Source of the DNA: Marinomonas spartinae
GTDB taxonomy: Bacteria; Pseudomonadota; Gammaproteobacteria; Pseudomonadales; Marinomonadaceae
Direction: 5' to 3'
Assembly (NCBI RefSeq): GCF_900089775.1
Contig: NZ_FLOB01000001.1
Span: forward strand, 372,001-436,000
DNA: 64,000 nt
The notes under the pieces were generated by a model. The model ran no database searches. It was not told the DNA's origin and worked only from the letters and a program-made list of their open reading frames with translations. Positions 53,377 through 62,200 of the stretch are shown one piece after another. Position numbers and translations under genes: made by a program. How positions within the stretch are numbered: the first letter of the stretch is position 1; every line of letters begins with the position of its first letter.

Positions 53377-54147
53377 TTAAAAAGAGTACAAAAAAGTAAT
53401 AGATGTTTCCGTGTTGGTATGCGCTTTGCCGACGGGGACTTGCGAGTCATAGGTCACACGATAAGACATCTTCATCGCAATATTGCTGATGATATCGGTT
53501 TGTAGTGAAGTAACAGATTCGATTTCATTGCTGCCATATTCCATGTCAATTTGCGTGCTTAGGTCTTGTTTGAATGTAGAGGTGTCAGAAACATATTTTT
53601 CCAGTTTGGCCGAGAAATTAGTCGTCAAACCATTATCAAAGTTACTACTGTTCGTTTTCTTTTTTAGCAGCTTCTCACGTTGATAGCCGATACCCGCAGA
53701 GGCTTCGAAATAAGAGCCGTCTGCTCCTTGCCATAGACGGTTACCGTAGCCTGTCGATAAACTGCTCTTGTAGAGATAACCAGAAAAATGGTCTTTTTCA
53801 GCTTCTCCTTTTACAAATAAGAATTCATTATTGGTAAACTTATAATCACTTTGTATAGAGCCTCGGTACTGCTCTGCAGTTGTCGAATCGTTGGCTGTTG
53901 CATAGTTAGACTGGAAAATATACGTATTTCGCCAATACGTGAGGTTCTGGACAAGGTTAAGCTTGCCGTTGAAGCTGCTGGTATTGGTGTTTCCAGTGGC
54001 TCTTCTTACCCCAAATTCTGCCGAGCCTTGCCATAATCCTGTTTCATTAGACGAATAATCGCCGTCATCTTGTGCATTGACGTTTGGTACCGCAAGCAAG
54101 ACTAGAGCCAACAAACTGCATGTTATTTTTGGATAAAACTTTTTCAT
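53377..54147 (-). CDS. DUF481 (YdiY-like) outer-membrane protein, copy 2
   Basis: 256 residues from ATG 54147, which has AGGA upstream; the reading from 54165 adds six residues. The signal peptide ends at VNAQ. Barrel blocks match copy 1: GSAEFGVRRATGNTNTS, YRGSIQSDYKFTNNEFLFVKGE, YFEASAGIGYQREKL and TETSITFLYSF. The 29-base gap to copy 1 indicates a tandem duplication and co-transcription. Function unknown. Confidence 0.84.
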   Translation of the reverse strand: MKKFYPKITCSLLALVLLAVPNVNAQDDGDYSSNETGLWQGSAEFGVRRATGNTNTSSFNGKLNLVQNLTYWRNTYIFQSNYATANDSTTAEQYRGSIQSDYKFTNNEFLFVKGEAEKDHFSGYLYKSSLSTGYGNRLWQGADGSYFEASAGIGYQREKLLKKKTNSSNFDNGLTTNFSAKLEKYVSDTSTFKQDLSTQIDMEYGSNEIESVTSLQTDIISNIAMKMSYRVTYDSQVPVGKAHTNTETSITFLYSF

Positions 54148-54775
54148 TGTTACGAGTCCTAACACACGATTTGTTTCAAGCAGTGACTCTGTCTCCTTTA
54201 ATTAATAATCTAACGGTTAAACTAACGCTAACATATATCTACCGGTTATTTGGTTATCTAAACGAAAACTTACGTCTTTTACTCAAGTTTTCATATTCAC
54301 CTTTTAAACTAGTTTAAAACTTGACGTTACTGACAGGAGAAAACAACATTTTTGTCTATTTATATAATAGCAATGGGGCAATAACCCTGCACTATAGCCA
54401 ATAAATACCGATGTTGAGAGTTGCTGAGTGAATGAGGACTTGTTTTATCTAAATGAATATCGTTTAGAATTAAAACAACAAGTTAGGCGCTTATTATAGA
54501 ATAAAAAAATCAGACAATACTGGCTTAAAAAATACCTATCGGAAAAGCTTCCCACTAATTAGTAAAGTGCTATACAGAGACAACATCCATGTTATTAATA
54601 ATGCCTTTGGTGTGCACTCATTTGTTTCACGAAGATAGAGTAAAAAGTTAAAAGCCAATGACAATCTCTACTGCCATATAGAAGTCGATTATCTTCGAGT
54701 TGAGTTTGATCGGCGCCTTTACTTTTGCTACCAAGATCGTTTTGGGGGTCTTGGCAAGCCTACTTCATGTGCTGA
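54148..54775. other. 628-base AT-rich region without a clear gene
   Basis: It probably includes the DUF481 promoter on its left side. A hairpin CCAAGA/TCTTGG lies at 54731-54754. A short plus-strand open stretch near 54650-54775 has no start codon and resembles no family I know. Nothing else is recognised. Confidence 0.35.
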
Positions 54776-55447
54776 TTAGACTCTGGCTGTCGTCAATTGA
54801 AAGTCCGGTTTTATCTCGGTAATTTTCTTCACTAGAATATTCAACAATACTCCGTACATAGGCACAAACAACCCTAAGCTAATAATGAGCTTGAAGCCAT
54901 AATCTGCCAATGCTATTTCAGGCCAATGTTGTGCCATAAAGGCATCAGGGCTCATGTAAAAAGCGATGCCAAAGAAGGCCAGTGTATCCAAGCCATTACC
55001 AAATAAGGTTGAGGCCGTTGGCGCAACCCACCATTGTTTCATTTGGCGTAAACGATTAAAGACCTGTACATCAAGTATTTGCCCAAGCAAATAAGCCATT
55101 AAACTGGCGATAGCAATGCGGGCAACAAACCAACTCAAGGTCGTCAGGGAGGCCAGCCCTTGAAATTGTCCTTGGGCAAACAGAACCGACAGCATGTAGG
55201 AAATGACCAGTGATGGAATCATCACTAAAAATATCGTTCTACGTGCTAAGGGTGCACCTAAAATGCGTACCGTTAAGTCCGTTGCCAAGAAAATAAATGG
55301 GAAGGTAAACGCCCCCCATGTGGTGTGGATCCCCCAAATAGTGAAGGGGATTTGAACCAGATAATTACTCGATGCAATGATGAGTATATGAAACGCCACC
55401 AAGTAGCGCAGTGCTTTGGTTTGTTGTGCTGCTGTGAAAGTGCTCAT
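54776..55447 (-). CDS. yhhQ: Queuosine precursor transporter (YhhQ, VUT family)
   Basis: A 223-residue protein with six TM helices. VUT/YhhQ features are NYLVQIPFTIWGIHTTWGAFTFPFIFLATDLTVRILG near the start, the ARIAIASLMAYLLGQILDVQVFNRLRQ loop, and STLFGNGLDTLAFF. It imports preQ0 or preQ1 for queuosine tRNA modification. A hairpin resembling the preQ1-I aptamer lies directly upstream. Confidence 0.9.
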   Translation of the reverse strand: MSTFTAAQQTKALRYLVAFHILIIASSNYLVQIPFTIWGIHTTWGAFTFPFIFLATDLTVRILGAPLARRTIFLVMIPSLVISYMLSVLFAQGQFQGLASLTTLSWFVARIAIASLMAYLLGQILDVQVFNRLRQMKQWWVAPTASTLFGNGLDTLAFFGIAFYMSPDAFMAQHWPEIALADYGFKLIISLGLFVPMYGVLLNILVKKITEIKPDFQLTTARV

Positions 55448-55452
55448 GTCAG

Positions 55453-55502
55453 ACCTTTTTTTTAAATTCGTTTAGCGTCAGTTTGGGGTGAGGGAACCCA
55501 AA
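55453..55502 (-). promoter_or_regulatory. Candidate preQ1-type riboswitch in the yhhQ leader
   Basis: On the minus strand a six-pair stem TTTGGG/CCCAAA encloses TTCCCTCAC, giving GGGTTC...CACCC as in the preQ1-I core. The A8-GG tract that includes the ribosome site follows about 18 bases later, and loop CCT could pair with AGG. The long spacer is atypical for preQ1-I. Confidence 0.35.
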
Positions 55503-55768
55503 TCAAATGTGTCCTACCGTCTACTGGTTAGGCAGACACTATTTTATCGTCTATATGCCGTGTCGCATGGAATCATGTGATCGCGGGGGCGAGATTATAC
55601 ATTAAACATCTGGTTAAAAAAGAGGCAATGGGACTTTTTTGTTAGCGCTAGCATCATTTTATAATAACGCAGAGAAATTGAAACGAATGACTTTCCAGTT
55701 GATATCGACAGGTTTATCGTTATCCATACCATTGGAGATAACCTCTACTGGAAGATAAGGAGACAGTC
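55503..55768. other. Divergent region between yhhQ and the DJ-1 family gene
   Basis: 266 bases beyond the riboswitch candidate, with TAGCGCTA symmetry near 55643 and no ORF. It presumably holds the promoters of both genes. Confidence 0.3.
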
Positions 55769-56335
55769 ATGACAAGTAAAAAGATTTTAATGATTACTGG
55801 TGATTTCACAGAAGATTATGAAACCATGGTGCCGTTTCAGACTCTACAGGCCGTCGGTCATACTGTGCATGCTGTATGTCCAGATAAAAAAAGTGGTGAG
55901 ACGGTAAAAACGGCGATTCATGATTTTGAAGGAGATCAAACCTATACCGAAAAGCCGGGTCACAATTTTGCTTTGAATGCTGATTTCGACGCTATTCAAG
56001 TGGAAGACTACGACGCGTTGGTTATTCCAGGTGGTCGTGCGCCAGAATATTTACGGTTAAATTCAGCGGTGTTGGACATGGTTCGCCACTTTTTCACTGC
56101 CAATAAGCCCGTTGCAGCCGTTTGTCATGGCGCACAAATTTTGAGTGCTGCTGGGGTATTGAAAGACAAAAAATGCTCGGCCTATCCAGCCTGTCGCCCT
56201 GAAGTTGAGCAAGCGGGTGGTGAATACGCTGATATCCCCGTGGATCAAGCCGTTACCAGTGGTAATCTTGTCACGGCGCCTGCATGGCCTGCTCATCCGG
56301 CTTGGTTGGCGCAGTTTATGGCATTATTGAAGTAG
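55769..56335 (+). CDS. DJ-1/PfpI family protein
   Basis: A 188-residue protein with the class I glutamine amidotransferase-like fold. The nucleophile-elbow cysteine is in [11 protein letters not shown] and the conserved glutamate region is near [23 protein letters not shown] is the typical strand-loop before it. It follows GATAAGGAG. Members act as chaperones, deglycases or proteases, and the role cannot be fixed by sequence. A terminator lies at 56383-56417. Confidence 0.88.
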   Translation: MTSKKILMITGDFTEDYETMVPFQTLQAVGHTVHAVCPDKKSGETVKTAIHDFEGDQTYTEKPGHNFALNADFDAIQVEDYDALVIPGGRAPEYLRLNSAVLDMVRHFFTANKPVAAVCHGAQILSAAGVLKDKKCSAYPACRPEVEQAGGEYADIPVDQAVTSGNLVTAPAWPAHPAWLAQFMALLK

Positions 56336-56382
56336 TTTGTTAGAACGAATGATTTTGGCGTTATATCATTGTTCTTAAAGGT

Positions 56383-56417
56383 AAATGGGAAGCTGAAATC
56401 GGCTTCCCATTTTTGTC
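56383..56417 (+). terminator. Intrinsic terminator after the DJ-1 family gene
   Basis: An 11-pair stem AAATGGGAAGC / GCTTCCCATTT is followed by TTTTG. It lies between convergent genes and could serve both. Confidence 0.75.
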
Positions 56418-56449
56418 TCGGCTGTTTGCTAAACCCTCTAGAATAGAAA

Positions 56450-56944
56450 CTATTTTGCCATAAAACGGTAGCCTTGGCGGGAGATGCCATTATGGTAAAT
56501 CCAGCCAAAGAGAACTATCAGTAAGCACCCAGACAGTACCGGTGTAAGCAAAAATCCCCAAGACGCATGGATCGATAAGATTAATAACGGATTGGCCCCG
56601 GCTGGTGGGTGCAATGTATTGGTCAACATCATCAAGGACACACCGAGTCCAACACTGGCCGCCATACTCATGGGGGTCACGCCCCAAAAATGTAGTGTGA
56701 TTAAGCCAACTAGGGTCGTTATAAGATAACCACCGATAATGTTTTTAGGTTGAGCCAATGGGCTTTTCGGTAGCGCGAATAAAATCACCATGGTGGCTCC
56801 AAATGGTGCCATGATACCAAGGTAATTTGGCGCCAACTGAGCCCCTGTGGAAATTGCTAAAATACACAACATGGCGCCAACTCCCGCAAGCCCAATAGTG
56901 AATAGACGTGACTGATAAAAACGTTTCAAAAAAGTAGTTGTCAT
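56450..56944 (-). CDS. HPP family membrane protein
   Basis: A 164-residue protein with four or more TM helices and the HPP signature TNTLHPPAGANPLL. The preceding MAPFGATMVILFALPKSPLAQPKNIIGG segment is standard for the family, in which some members transport nitrite. It is divergent from a TetR-type gene, with two TetR-like operators between them, so TetR control is likely. Confidence 0.87.
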   Translation of the reverse strand: MTTTFLKRFYQSRLFTIGLAGVGAMLCILAISTGAQLAPNYLGIMAPFGATMVILFALPKSPLAQPKNIIGGYLITTLVGLITLHFWGVTPMSMAASVGLGVSLMMLTNTLHPPAGANPLLILSIHASWGFLLTPVLSGCLLIVLFGWIYHNGISRQGYRFMAK

Positions 56945-56977
56945 GCTGTAGCTCGCTGTTTGTCTGGGTTTAAAAAG

Positions 56978-57018
56978 TAGACCGATTTGTCTCTATTTAG
57001 AATAGACAGATTGGTCTA
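56978..57018. promoter_or_regulatory. Two TetR-type operators in the HPP-tetR intergenic region
   Basis: TAGAC-N6-GTCTC (56978-56993) and TAGAC-N6-GTCTA (57003-57018) are 25 bases apart, and the second is close to the reverse complement of the first. The right copy is a perfect inverted repeat at its arms. They sit between the divergent HPP and TetR genes. Confidence 0.7.
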
Positions 57019-57100
57019 CTTGTGTCAATATGGTCATCAATAAAAAGTGATTTCTGTAAATGGTCTCTAAAAAGGTAGCTTTCTAGAAGCGGAGCATGGC

Positions 57101-57640
57101 ATGTCGAAACCCGATTTATTGATACACACAGCGTTCGAACTGTTTTATAAACATGGCATTCATGCGGTGGGGATTAATCGCATTCTGTCGGAAACCGGTG
57201 TAGCGAAAAAAACTCTCTATCACCATTTTGCGAGTAAAGACGCATTGGTAGAAGCGGTATTAGTCTATCGAGATCAGATTTTCACCGACTGGCTTACATC
57301 GCGAATGATGCAAGCGGGGGAGGGTAACAGCGCCATTTTAGCCTTGTTTGATGCGTTAGATGATTGGTTTCACAATAAAGTGCCCGAGCTATTGCCTTTT
57401 AAAGGTTGTTTTTTTGTCAAAGCCAATGGGGAGTTTTCGGATCATCCCGTTAATACTATTTGCCAAAAGCATAAGCAAAATCTGACGACCTTTATTCAAG
57501 CCAATGTGCCAGGACGGTCTGCTGAAGTGGCACAAAGTATCAGTTTATTAAAAGAAGGGGCGATTGCTCAGGCTTATGTTGCAGGCGACCTTGAAGCGGC
57601 TAAGAGGGCAAAAGTATTGGCTGCTTCCCTCCTAGCCTAA
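57101..57640 (+). CDS. TetR-family transcriptional regulator
   Basis: A 179-residue protein. The N-terminal helix-turn-helix is at residues 5-50 (FYKHGIHAVGINRILSETGVAKKTLYHHFASKDALVEA). The ligand domain contains GCFFVKANGEFSDHPVNTICQKHK, a segment common in redox- or electrophile-sensing TetR proteins that includes two cysteines. Two TetR-type operators lie just upstream, indicating autoregulation and control of the divergent HPP gene. Confidence 0.9.
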   Translation: MSKPDLLIHTAFELFYKHGIHAVGINRILSETGVAKKTLYHHFASKDALVEAVLVYRDQIFTDWLTSRMMQAGEGNSAILALFDALDDWFHNKVPELLPFKGCFFVKANGEFSDHPVNTICQKHKQNLTTFIQANVPGRSAEVAQSISLLKEGAIAQAYVAGDLEAAKRAKVLAASLLA

Positions 57641-57676
57641 GGTGGTGAATCTGTACCCATCAAGTGGAAACGGTGA

Positions 57677-58537
57677 CTAGTTATCGTCTTGGTCGGAGTG
57701 GTTCATACGCGCCAGCCGAGCTTGTTCTTCGTCAAAAGCTTCTTTGATCTCCAACAGCACGGAGTCCACATCCGCTTCACTCTCCGGCTCCGCAAATATC
57801 CCGGTTAATGCTGTATCCGGTGTTAATTTGCCCTCTTCGTAAATGGCCCAAATTTCTTTTGCGTATTGGGTTTCTAGCAGTTCGGGGGCAAACATTGCGT
57901 AATAGTTACGCATATTATTCACATCCCGTTCTAGCATCCATTCAGCATGGTTGTTTGCCACGGCATCAACGGCTTGTGGCAGGTCAATAATAACAGGACC
58001 ATCTTCATCAACCAGAACGTTGAATTCAGATAAATCGCCATGCACCAAGCCAGCGCATAACATTCTGACAATATCACGAATAATGACCTGAAAATCTTCT
58101 CTGGCCTGCTCAGCCGACATGGTCACGTCATTAAGGCGCGGAGCGACACCACCGTCTTCATCTGTGATAAGTTCCATCAGTAACACGCCGTCAAAGCAAC
58201 CATAGGGCTGAGGAACGCGTACACCGGCGTTAGCGAGTTTGTAGAGGGCATCTACTTCGGCATTATGCCAAAGGCTTTCCTGCTCTTCTCGGCCATATTT
58301 AGAGCCTTTTTCCATGGCGCGAGCACGACGAGTATTACGTACCTTTCGTCCTTCACGATATTGCACCGCTTGCTTAAAACTGCGCTTACCTGCGTCTTTA
58401 TAGACCTTTGCACAGCGAATATCTGAGCCACAGCGAACCACATACACGGTTGCTTCTTTGCCGCTCATTAATTGACTCAGTACTTCGTCAATCAAACCAT
58501 CTTCAATAAGTGGTTGGATTCTTTTCGGGATTTTCAT
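57677..58537 (-). CDS. RIO1-like atypical protein kinase (PA4780 type)
   Basis: A 286-residue protein with a RIO kinase core: GKEATVYVVRCGSDIRCAKVY (nucleotide-binding region), the insertion KRSFKQAVQYREGRKVRNTRRARAMEKGSKYGREEQ, catalytic LVHGDLSEFNVLV and metal-binding VIIDLPQAV. The C-terminus is acidic. The start follows AAGGAGC. Bacterial RIO1-like kinases are conserved in gammaproteobacteria but their substrates are unknown. Confidence 0.92.
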   Translation of the reverse strand: MKIPKRIQPLIEDGLIDEVLSQLMSGKEATVYVVRCGSDIRCAKVYKDAGKRSFKQAVQYREGRKVRNTRRARAMEKGSKYGREEQESLWHNAEVDALYKLANAGVRVPQPYGCFDGVLLMELITDEDGGVAPRLNDVTMSAEQAREDFQVIIRDIVRMLCAGLVHGDLSEFNVLVDEDGPVIIDLPQAVDAVANNHAEWMLERDVNNMRNYYAMFAPELLETQYAKEIWAIYEEGKLTPDTALTGIFAEPESEADVDSVLLEIKEAFDEEQARLARMNHSDQDDN

Positions 58538-58594
58538 GCTGCTCCTTATGCAGGGATTAGCGTAGAGAAGAAATAACAGAAACGAAACATCGTT

Positions 58595-59506
58595 CTAAAC
58601 ACTTCGTTTAGCATATTCCTTTTTAATCAATTCTTCGATGGTATCATTGATTTTAAGGCCTTTTTCTTTCGCAATCACGTCAAGTTGTTGTTTTGTGCTC
58701 AACGTCATACTAATACTATAAGGTTTTTTTCCATTAGTTTTTTCGCGAAATTTCTTTTGGCTCCAGGCTTTTTTCATTTTATCGACCAGTAAAGCCTTTC
58801 TATCAGGGTTATCGGCTAAGTCAAAGGTGGCAATAATCGCCCTATACAATTGCTGATCGTCGATAGGCTCCCATGCCTTTTTTAAAGGGCGTTGAGTCAC
58901 ATTTTCAAGGTATTTCCATGCCCATTTCCATTGGGTAAGGTTATCCTCTTCGAGCCAATCAACCACACTTTTATCCAATAAGACGGTTTGCCATTCTTCT
59001 TTTAAAAGACTAATCAAAGCTTGTTGCTGTTCGGGCTCCGCCTCGGAGTAGTGAAAAGCGGCCATGATATCAGCGAAACGCTCGGAGTGGGTGTTGCGTT
59101 CGGTTTTAAAAGGGTAGGGAGACAGTAACGTAAAGTGGGCTTCTTCCTCTTCATTAAGAAAGACAAGAGTGCTGGGGGCTGACTCTGTTTGACGTTTTAA
59201 AAAATGCCACATCCATATCATCATGCGGTCATTTCTTTTGTCCACCCATTTGAAGTCACCGGATGACACTTGGGTCGCTTCAAAAGCGGCCTGCATTTGA
59301 TAGATCACATCTTTAGGAGCACGATTTTTACGGATCAATAATTGAATTTCTTCATTGATCCTTTCCATGCGCTCTTCTTTCGAGCTTGCTCGCAAGTTTC
59401 GTAACGAGACACTTTTAGCATGGCTTAGCAAATACTGAATATAAAACTCACACTCTCGGTCCGATGCCGCTTCAAGCGACCCCGCGTTATCTCCAATCAA
59501 CATCAT
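58595..59506 (-). CDS. MatP-like ribbon-helix-helix DNA-binding protein with N-terminal extension
   Basis: About 303 residues from ATG 59506, preceded by AGGAAATTT; a GTG reading from 59530 adds eight residues. The C-terminal half parallels MatP: LTQWKWAWKYLEN resembles GWKWKYLVKKH, MKKAWSQKKFREKTNGKKPYS resembles the basic stretch before the ribbon, and SISMTLSTKQQLDVIAKEKGL plus NDTIEELIKKEY resembles the ribbon-helix-helix and its tail. MatP is about 150 residues; here a charged helical domain of about 150 residues precedes it. A role in binding chromosomal sites is inference. The homology needs profile search to confirm. Confidence 0.55.
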   Translation of the reverse strand: MMLIGDNAGSLEAASDRECEFYIQYLLSHAKSVSLRNLRASSKEERMERINEEIQLLIRKNRAPKDVIYQMQAAFEATQVSSGDFKWVDKRNDRMMIWMWHFLKRQTESAPSTLVFLNEEEEAHFTLLSPYPFKTERNTHSERFADIMAAFHYSEAEPEQQQALISLLKEEWQTVLLDKSVVDWLEEDNLTQWKWAWKYLENVTQRPLKKAWEPIDDQQLYRAIIATFDLADNPDRKALLVDKMKKAWSQKKFREKTNGKKPYSISMTLSTKQQLDVIAKEKGLKINDTIEELIKKEYAKRSV

Positions 59507-59954
59507 CTTAAATTTCCTATTAAAACGCACATTATTGGCATAAAACTACTGTGTAGTATTTTTCGTAAATTTAACGTGTATTTTCGTAGTTTGTCCATAA
59601 ATTGTTAGTTTTTTGTCAGTAATAATTTACATTTTTCTGATGTTATTTTTGTTCGAAAATAGGTTTTTCTTAAAAAACTTTACAAAACAAATAAATAGGC
59701 ATTTTTTTGTTGTTATGGGAGTTGCTGTTCAATTTTTGGAATGTTGTGATCTTTTGGTGAGAGACTTGGTAAGTAGCCAAATGGCTCGCTAAATAGGGAT
59801 GGAGTTAAGGAAAGAGCTGTTGATTAACAGGATTCGCAAATGGCTTATCTCAATTTGTTTTCTTAAGTTGGGTTGGTTTTTGCATTAGAATCTGCTCACA
59901 AAGAAGTACTCTTTGAGAGGCTTCATTTATTTATTTTCTGAAAAGGTCTGTGCT
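59507..59954. other. 448-base AT-rich region before the aminotransferase gene
   Basis: No ORF or clear hairpin is seen. It likely contains promoters for the MatP-like gene and for the aminotransferase gene. Confidence 0.35.
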
Positions 59955-61100
59955 GTGCAACTCACTTCAAAATTACCTTCTGTGGGGACAACGATTTTTA
60001 CGACAATGTCTGCTCTTGCAGCGGAAAAAGGCGCCATTAATCTCTCGCAAGGCTTTCCCGACTTTAAGCCTGACGCTCGATTACTTGAGGCAGCCTCGAA
60101 TGCGCTACTCAACGGTAGCAATCAGTATTCACCCATGACAGGTTTACTAGATCTTCGCGAGGCGATTGCTCAGTTGATTCATCGTCATTATCAGCGCACG
60201 GTGGATCCACTGGACGACATTACTGTTACCAGCGGTGCCTCAGAAGCCATTTTCGATGCCATTGCCGCCCTAGTACAGGTGGGTGATGAGGTGATTTTGT
60301 TTGATCCTGCTTATGATTTGTATGAGCCTGCTATCACATTAGCCGGTGGCGTGTGTCGTCGAGCCGTTTTAACCGCACCGGATTTTCACCCCGACTGGCA
60401 AGCGGTGGGGGAATTGATAACAGACAAGACTCGTATGGTGTTGATCAATACGCCCCATAATCCAACAGGGAGTTGCTGGCGAAATGAGGATCTAGAGTCG
60501 CTTTGGCAAATTATCAAAGACCATAATATTATGGTTTTATCAGATGAGGTGTACGAGTTTATCCACTTTATCGAAAGTGCTGTGAGTGTTCATAAGCACG
60601 AGGGGCTACGCCAACGCAGTCTTGTCGTCTCGTCTTTTGGCAAAAGCTTTCATCTCACTGGCTGGAAAGTAGGGTACGTCGTCGCACCAAAAGCGCTCAG
60701 TACAGAGCTGCGCAAAGTTCACCAGTATGTGACATTTTGCACGACCACCCCTCTGCAGAAAGCCCTAAGTGATTACCTTATTCAGGCACCAGAAGCCTGC
60801 GACGCATTAGCGGCTTTTTATCGCGATAAGCGTGACCTGTTGAGGAATGGGTTAAAAGACAGCCGCTTTACCCTATTACCTTGTGAAGGCACGTATTTTC
60901 AATTATTGGATTACAGCGCCATCAGTGATGAAGACGATGTGACCTTTTGCAAGCGATTGATCGATGAAGTAGGGGTGGCCGCGATTCCGATTAGCGTGTT
61001 TTACCAAACACCACCGGTTGGTCAACGCTTAATTCGTCTGTGTTTTGCCAAAGAGGACATCACCTTGAAAGATGCGACGGAGCGCTTGAGTCACATTTGA
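59955..61100 (+). CDS. PLP-dependent class I/II aminotransferase (YbdL-like, probable methionine aminotransferase)
   Basis: 381 residues from GTG 59955 at good distance from AAAAGG; an upstream TTG reading adds 14 residues. Fold type I landmarks are INLSQGFPDF, NQYSPMTGLLDLREAIA, VTSGASEAIF, NTPHNPTGSCW and the PLP lysine in SSFGKSFHLTGWKVGYV, with an RLIRLCFA end for carboxylate binding. It resembles E. coli YbdL, which uses methionine and other hydrophobic amino acids. Specificity is inferred only from family likeness. Confidence 0.87.
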   Translation: MQLTSKLPSVGTTIFTTMSALAAEKGAINLSQGFPDFKPDARLLEAASNALLNGSNQYSPMTGLLDLREAIAQLIHRHYQRTVDPLDDITVTSGASEAIFDAIAALVQVGDEVILFDPAYDLYEPAITLAGGVCRRAVLTAPDFHPDWQAVGELITDKTRMVLINTPHNPTGSCWRNEDLESLWQIIKDHNIMVLSDEVYEFIHFIESAVSVHKHEGLRQRSLVVSSFGKSFHLTGWKVGYVVAPKALSTELRKVHQYVTFCTTTPLQKALSDYLIQAPEACDALAAFYRDKRDLLRNGLKDSRFTLLPCEGTYFQLLDYSAISDEDDVTFCKRLIDEVGVAAIPISVFYQTPPVGQRLIRLCFAKEDITLKDATERLSHI

Positions 61101-61162
61101 TGTTTTTCTGCTCGGTTATGGGGTTTAATTTATTTTCTGATTTTTAAGATAAGGAAAAAGAC

Positions 61163-62200
61163 ATGGTTCGATCTACGTGGCAATCCACTCGACGGCATGC
61201 AATGGTGATGATGTCCCTCTTGGTGTTAGCCAATATCGCGGCATGGGGCTGGGCATTTTATGTGTTTCATGGGCATGTGGCATTAATGGGCACTGCCCTG
61301 TTGGCTTGGACCTACGGCCTGCGCCATGCGGTGGATGCGGATCATATTGCGGCCATCGATAATGTGACCCGTAAACTGATGCAGCAAGAAAAAAAGCCCA
61401 TTGCCGTGGGAGCGTTTTTTTCCTTGGGCCACTCGACGATTGTGATATTCGCCTCCTTAGCCATTGCTCTGGCCACCAGCCACTTAATGGAAAAAGGTGA
61501 ATGGTTTCAGCATGTGGGCGGTTTGATTGGTACCAGTGTCTCGGCCTTGTTTTTGCTGGCATTGGCGTTAGTGAATTTGTACATTTTGCGTGATGTATAT
61601 CGACGTTTTCATGGAATTAAACAGGGCCATCTTCATGCTACCAAAAGCGACGACTTAATGGTCTCTGGGGGCTTAATGAGTCGCTTGTATCGTCGTTTAT
61701 TTGGTTTGATTGAGCAAAGCTGGCAGATGTATTTCGTTGGTTTCTTATTTGGTCTTGGGTTTGATACGGCGACCGAAGTTGGCTTATTGGGTATTTCGGC
61801 AGCGGGGTCATCCAGTGGCTTGTCGGCTTGGTCGATCATGGTCTTCCCTGCTCTATTTACTGCGGCAATGGCCTTTGTTGACTCTCTGGATAATTTGCTG
61901 ATGGTGAAAGCTTATGGTTGGGCCTTCGAAAAACCATTACGTAAGCTCTATTACAATATGACGATTACCGCGACCTCTGTGGTGGTGGCCTTGTTTATTG
62001 GTGGTTTAGAAGCCCTTGGTTTGATCGGCGATCAGCTGAATTTAAGTGGTGCCTTCTGGAATGGCATCGAGGCCATCAATGATAATCTAGGAGACGCGGG
62101 CTTTGCGGTTATCGCGATTATGTTAGTGTGCTGGCTGGTTTCTTTAGTGAATTATCGTCTGCGTGGCTACGATAAAGTGGACCTTGCCGCGAAATCCTAA
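61163..62200 (+). CDS. NiCoT-family nickel/cobalt transporter (HoxN/NixA type)
   Basis: A 345-residue protein with about eight TM helices. The family signature RHAVDADHIAAIDNVTRK is in TM2. Other conserved blocks are FFSLGHSTIV, LFGLGFDTATEVGLLGIS and FTAAMAFVDSLDNLLM. It imports Ni2+ or Co2+ with high affinity. It starts 62 bases after the aminotransferase. Its stop codon overlaps the stop of the convergent rhlE gene by four bases, leaving no room for a terminator between them. No cobalamin riboswitch is evident. Confidence 0.93.
   Translation: MVRSTWQSTRRHAMVMMSLLVLANIAAWGWAFYVFHGHVALMGTALLAWTYGLRHAVDADHIAAIDNVTRKLMQQEKKPIAVGAFFSLGHSTIVIFASLAIALATSHLMEKGEWFQHVGGLIGTSVSALFLLALALVNLYILRDVYRRFHGIKQGHLHATKSDDLMVSGGLMSRLYRRLFGLIEQSWQMYFVGFLFGLGFDTATEVGLLGISAAGSSSGLSAWSIMVFPALFTAAMAFVDSLDNLLMVKAYGWAFEKPLRKLYYNMTITATSVVVALFIGGLEALGLIGDQLNLSGAFWNGIEAINDNLGDAGFAVIAIMLVCWLVSLVNYRLRGYDKVDLAAKS

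Noticed and set aside
54650..54775. Short plus-strand open stretch with plausible amino-acid composition (NDNLYCHIEVDYLRVEF)
   Set aside because: No start codon or ribosome site, not a known family, and other frames of the same stretch look equally plausible.
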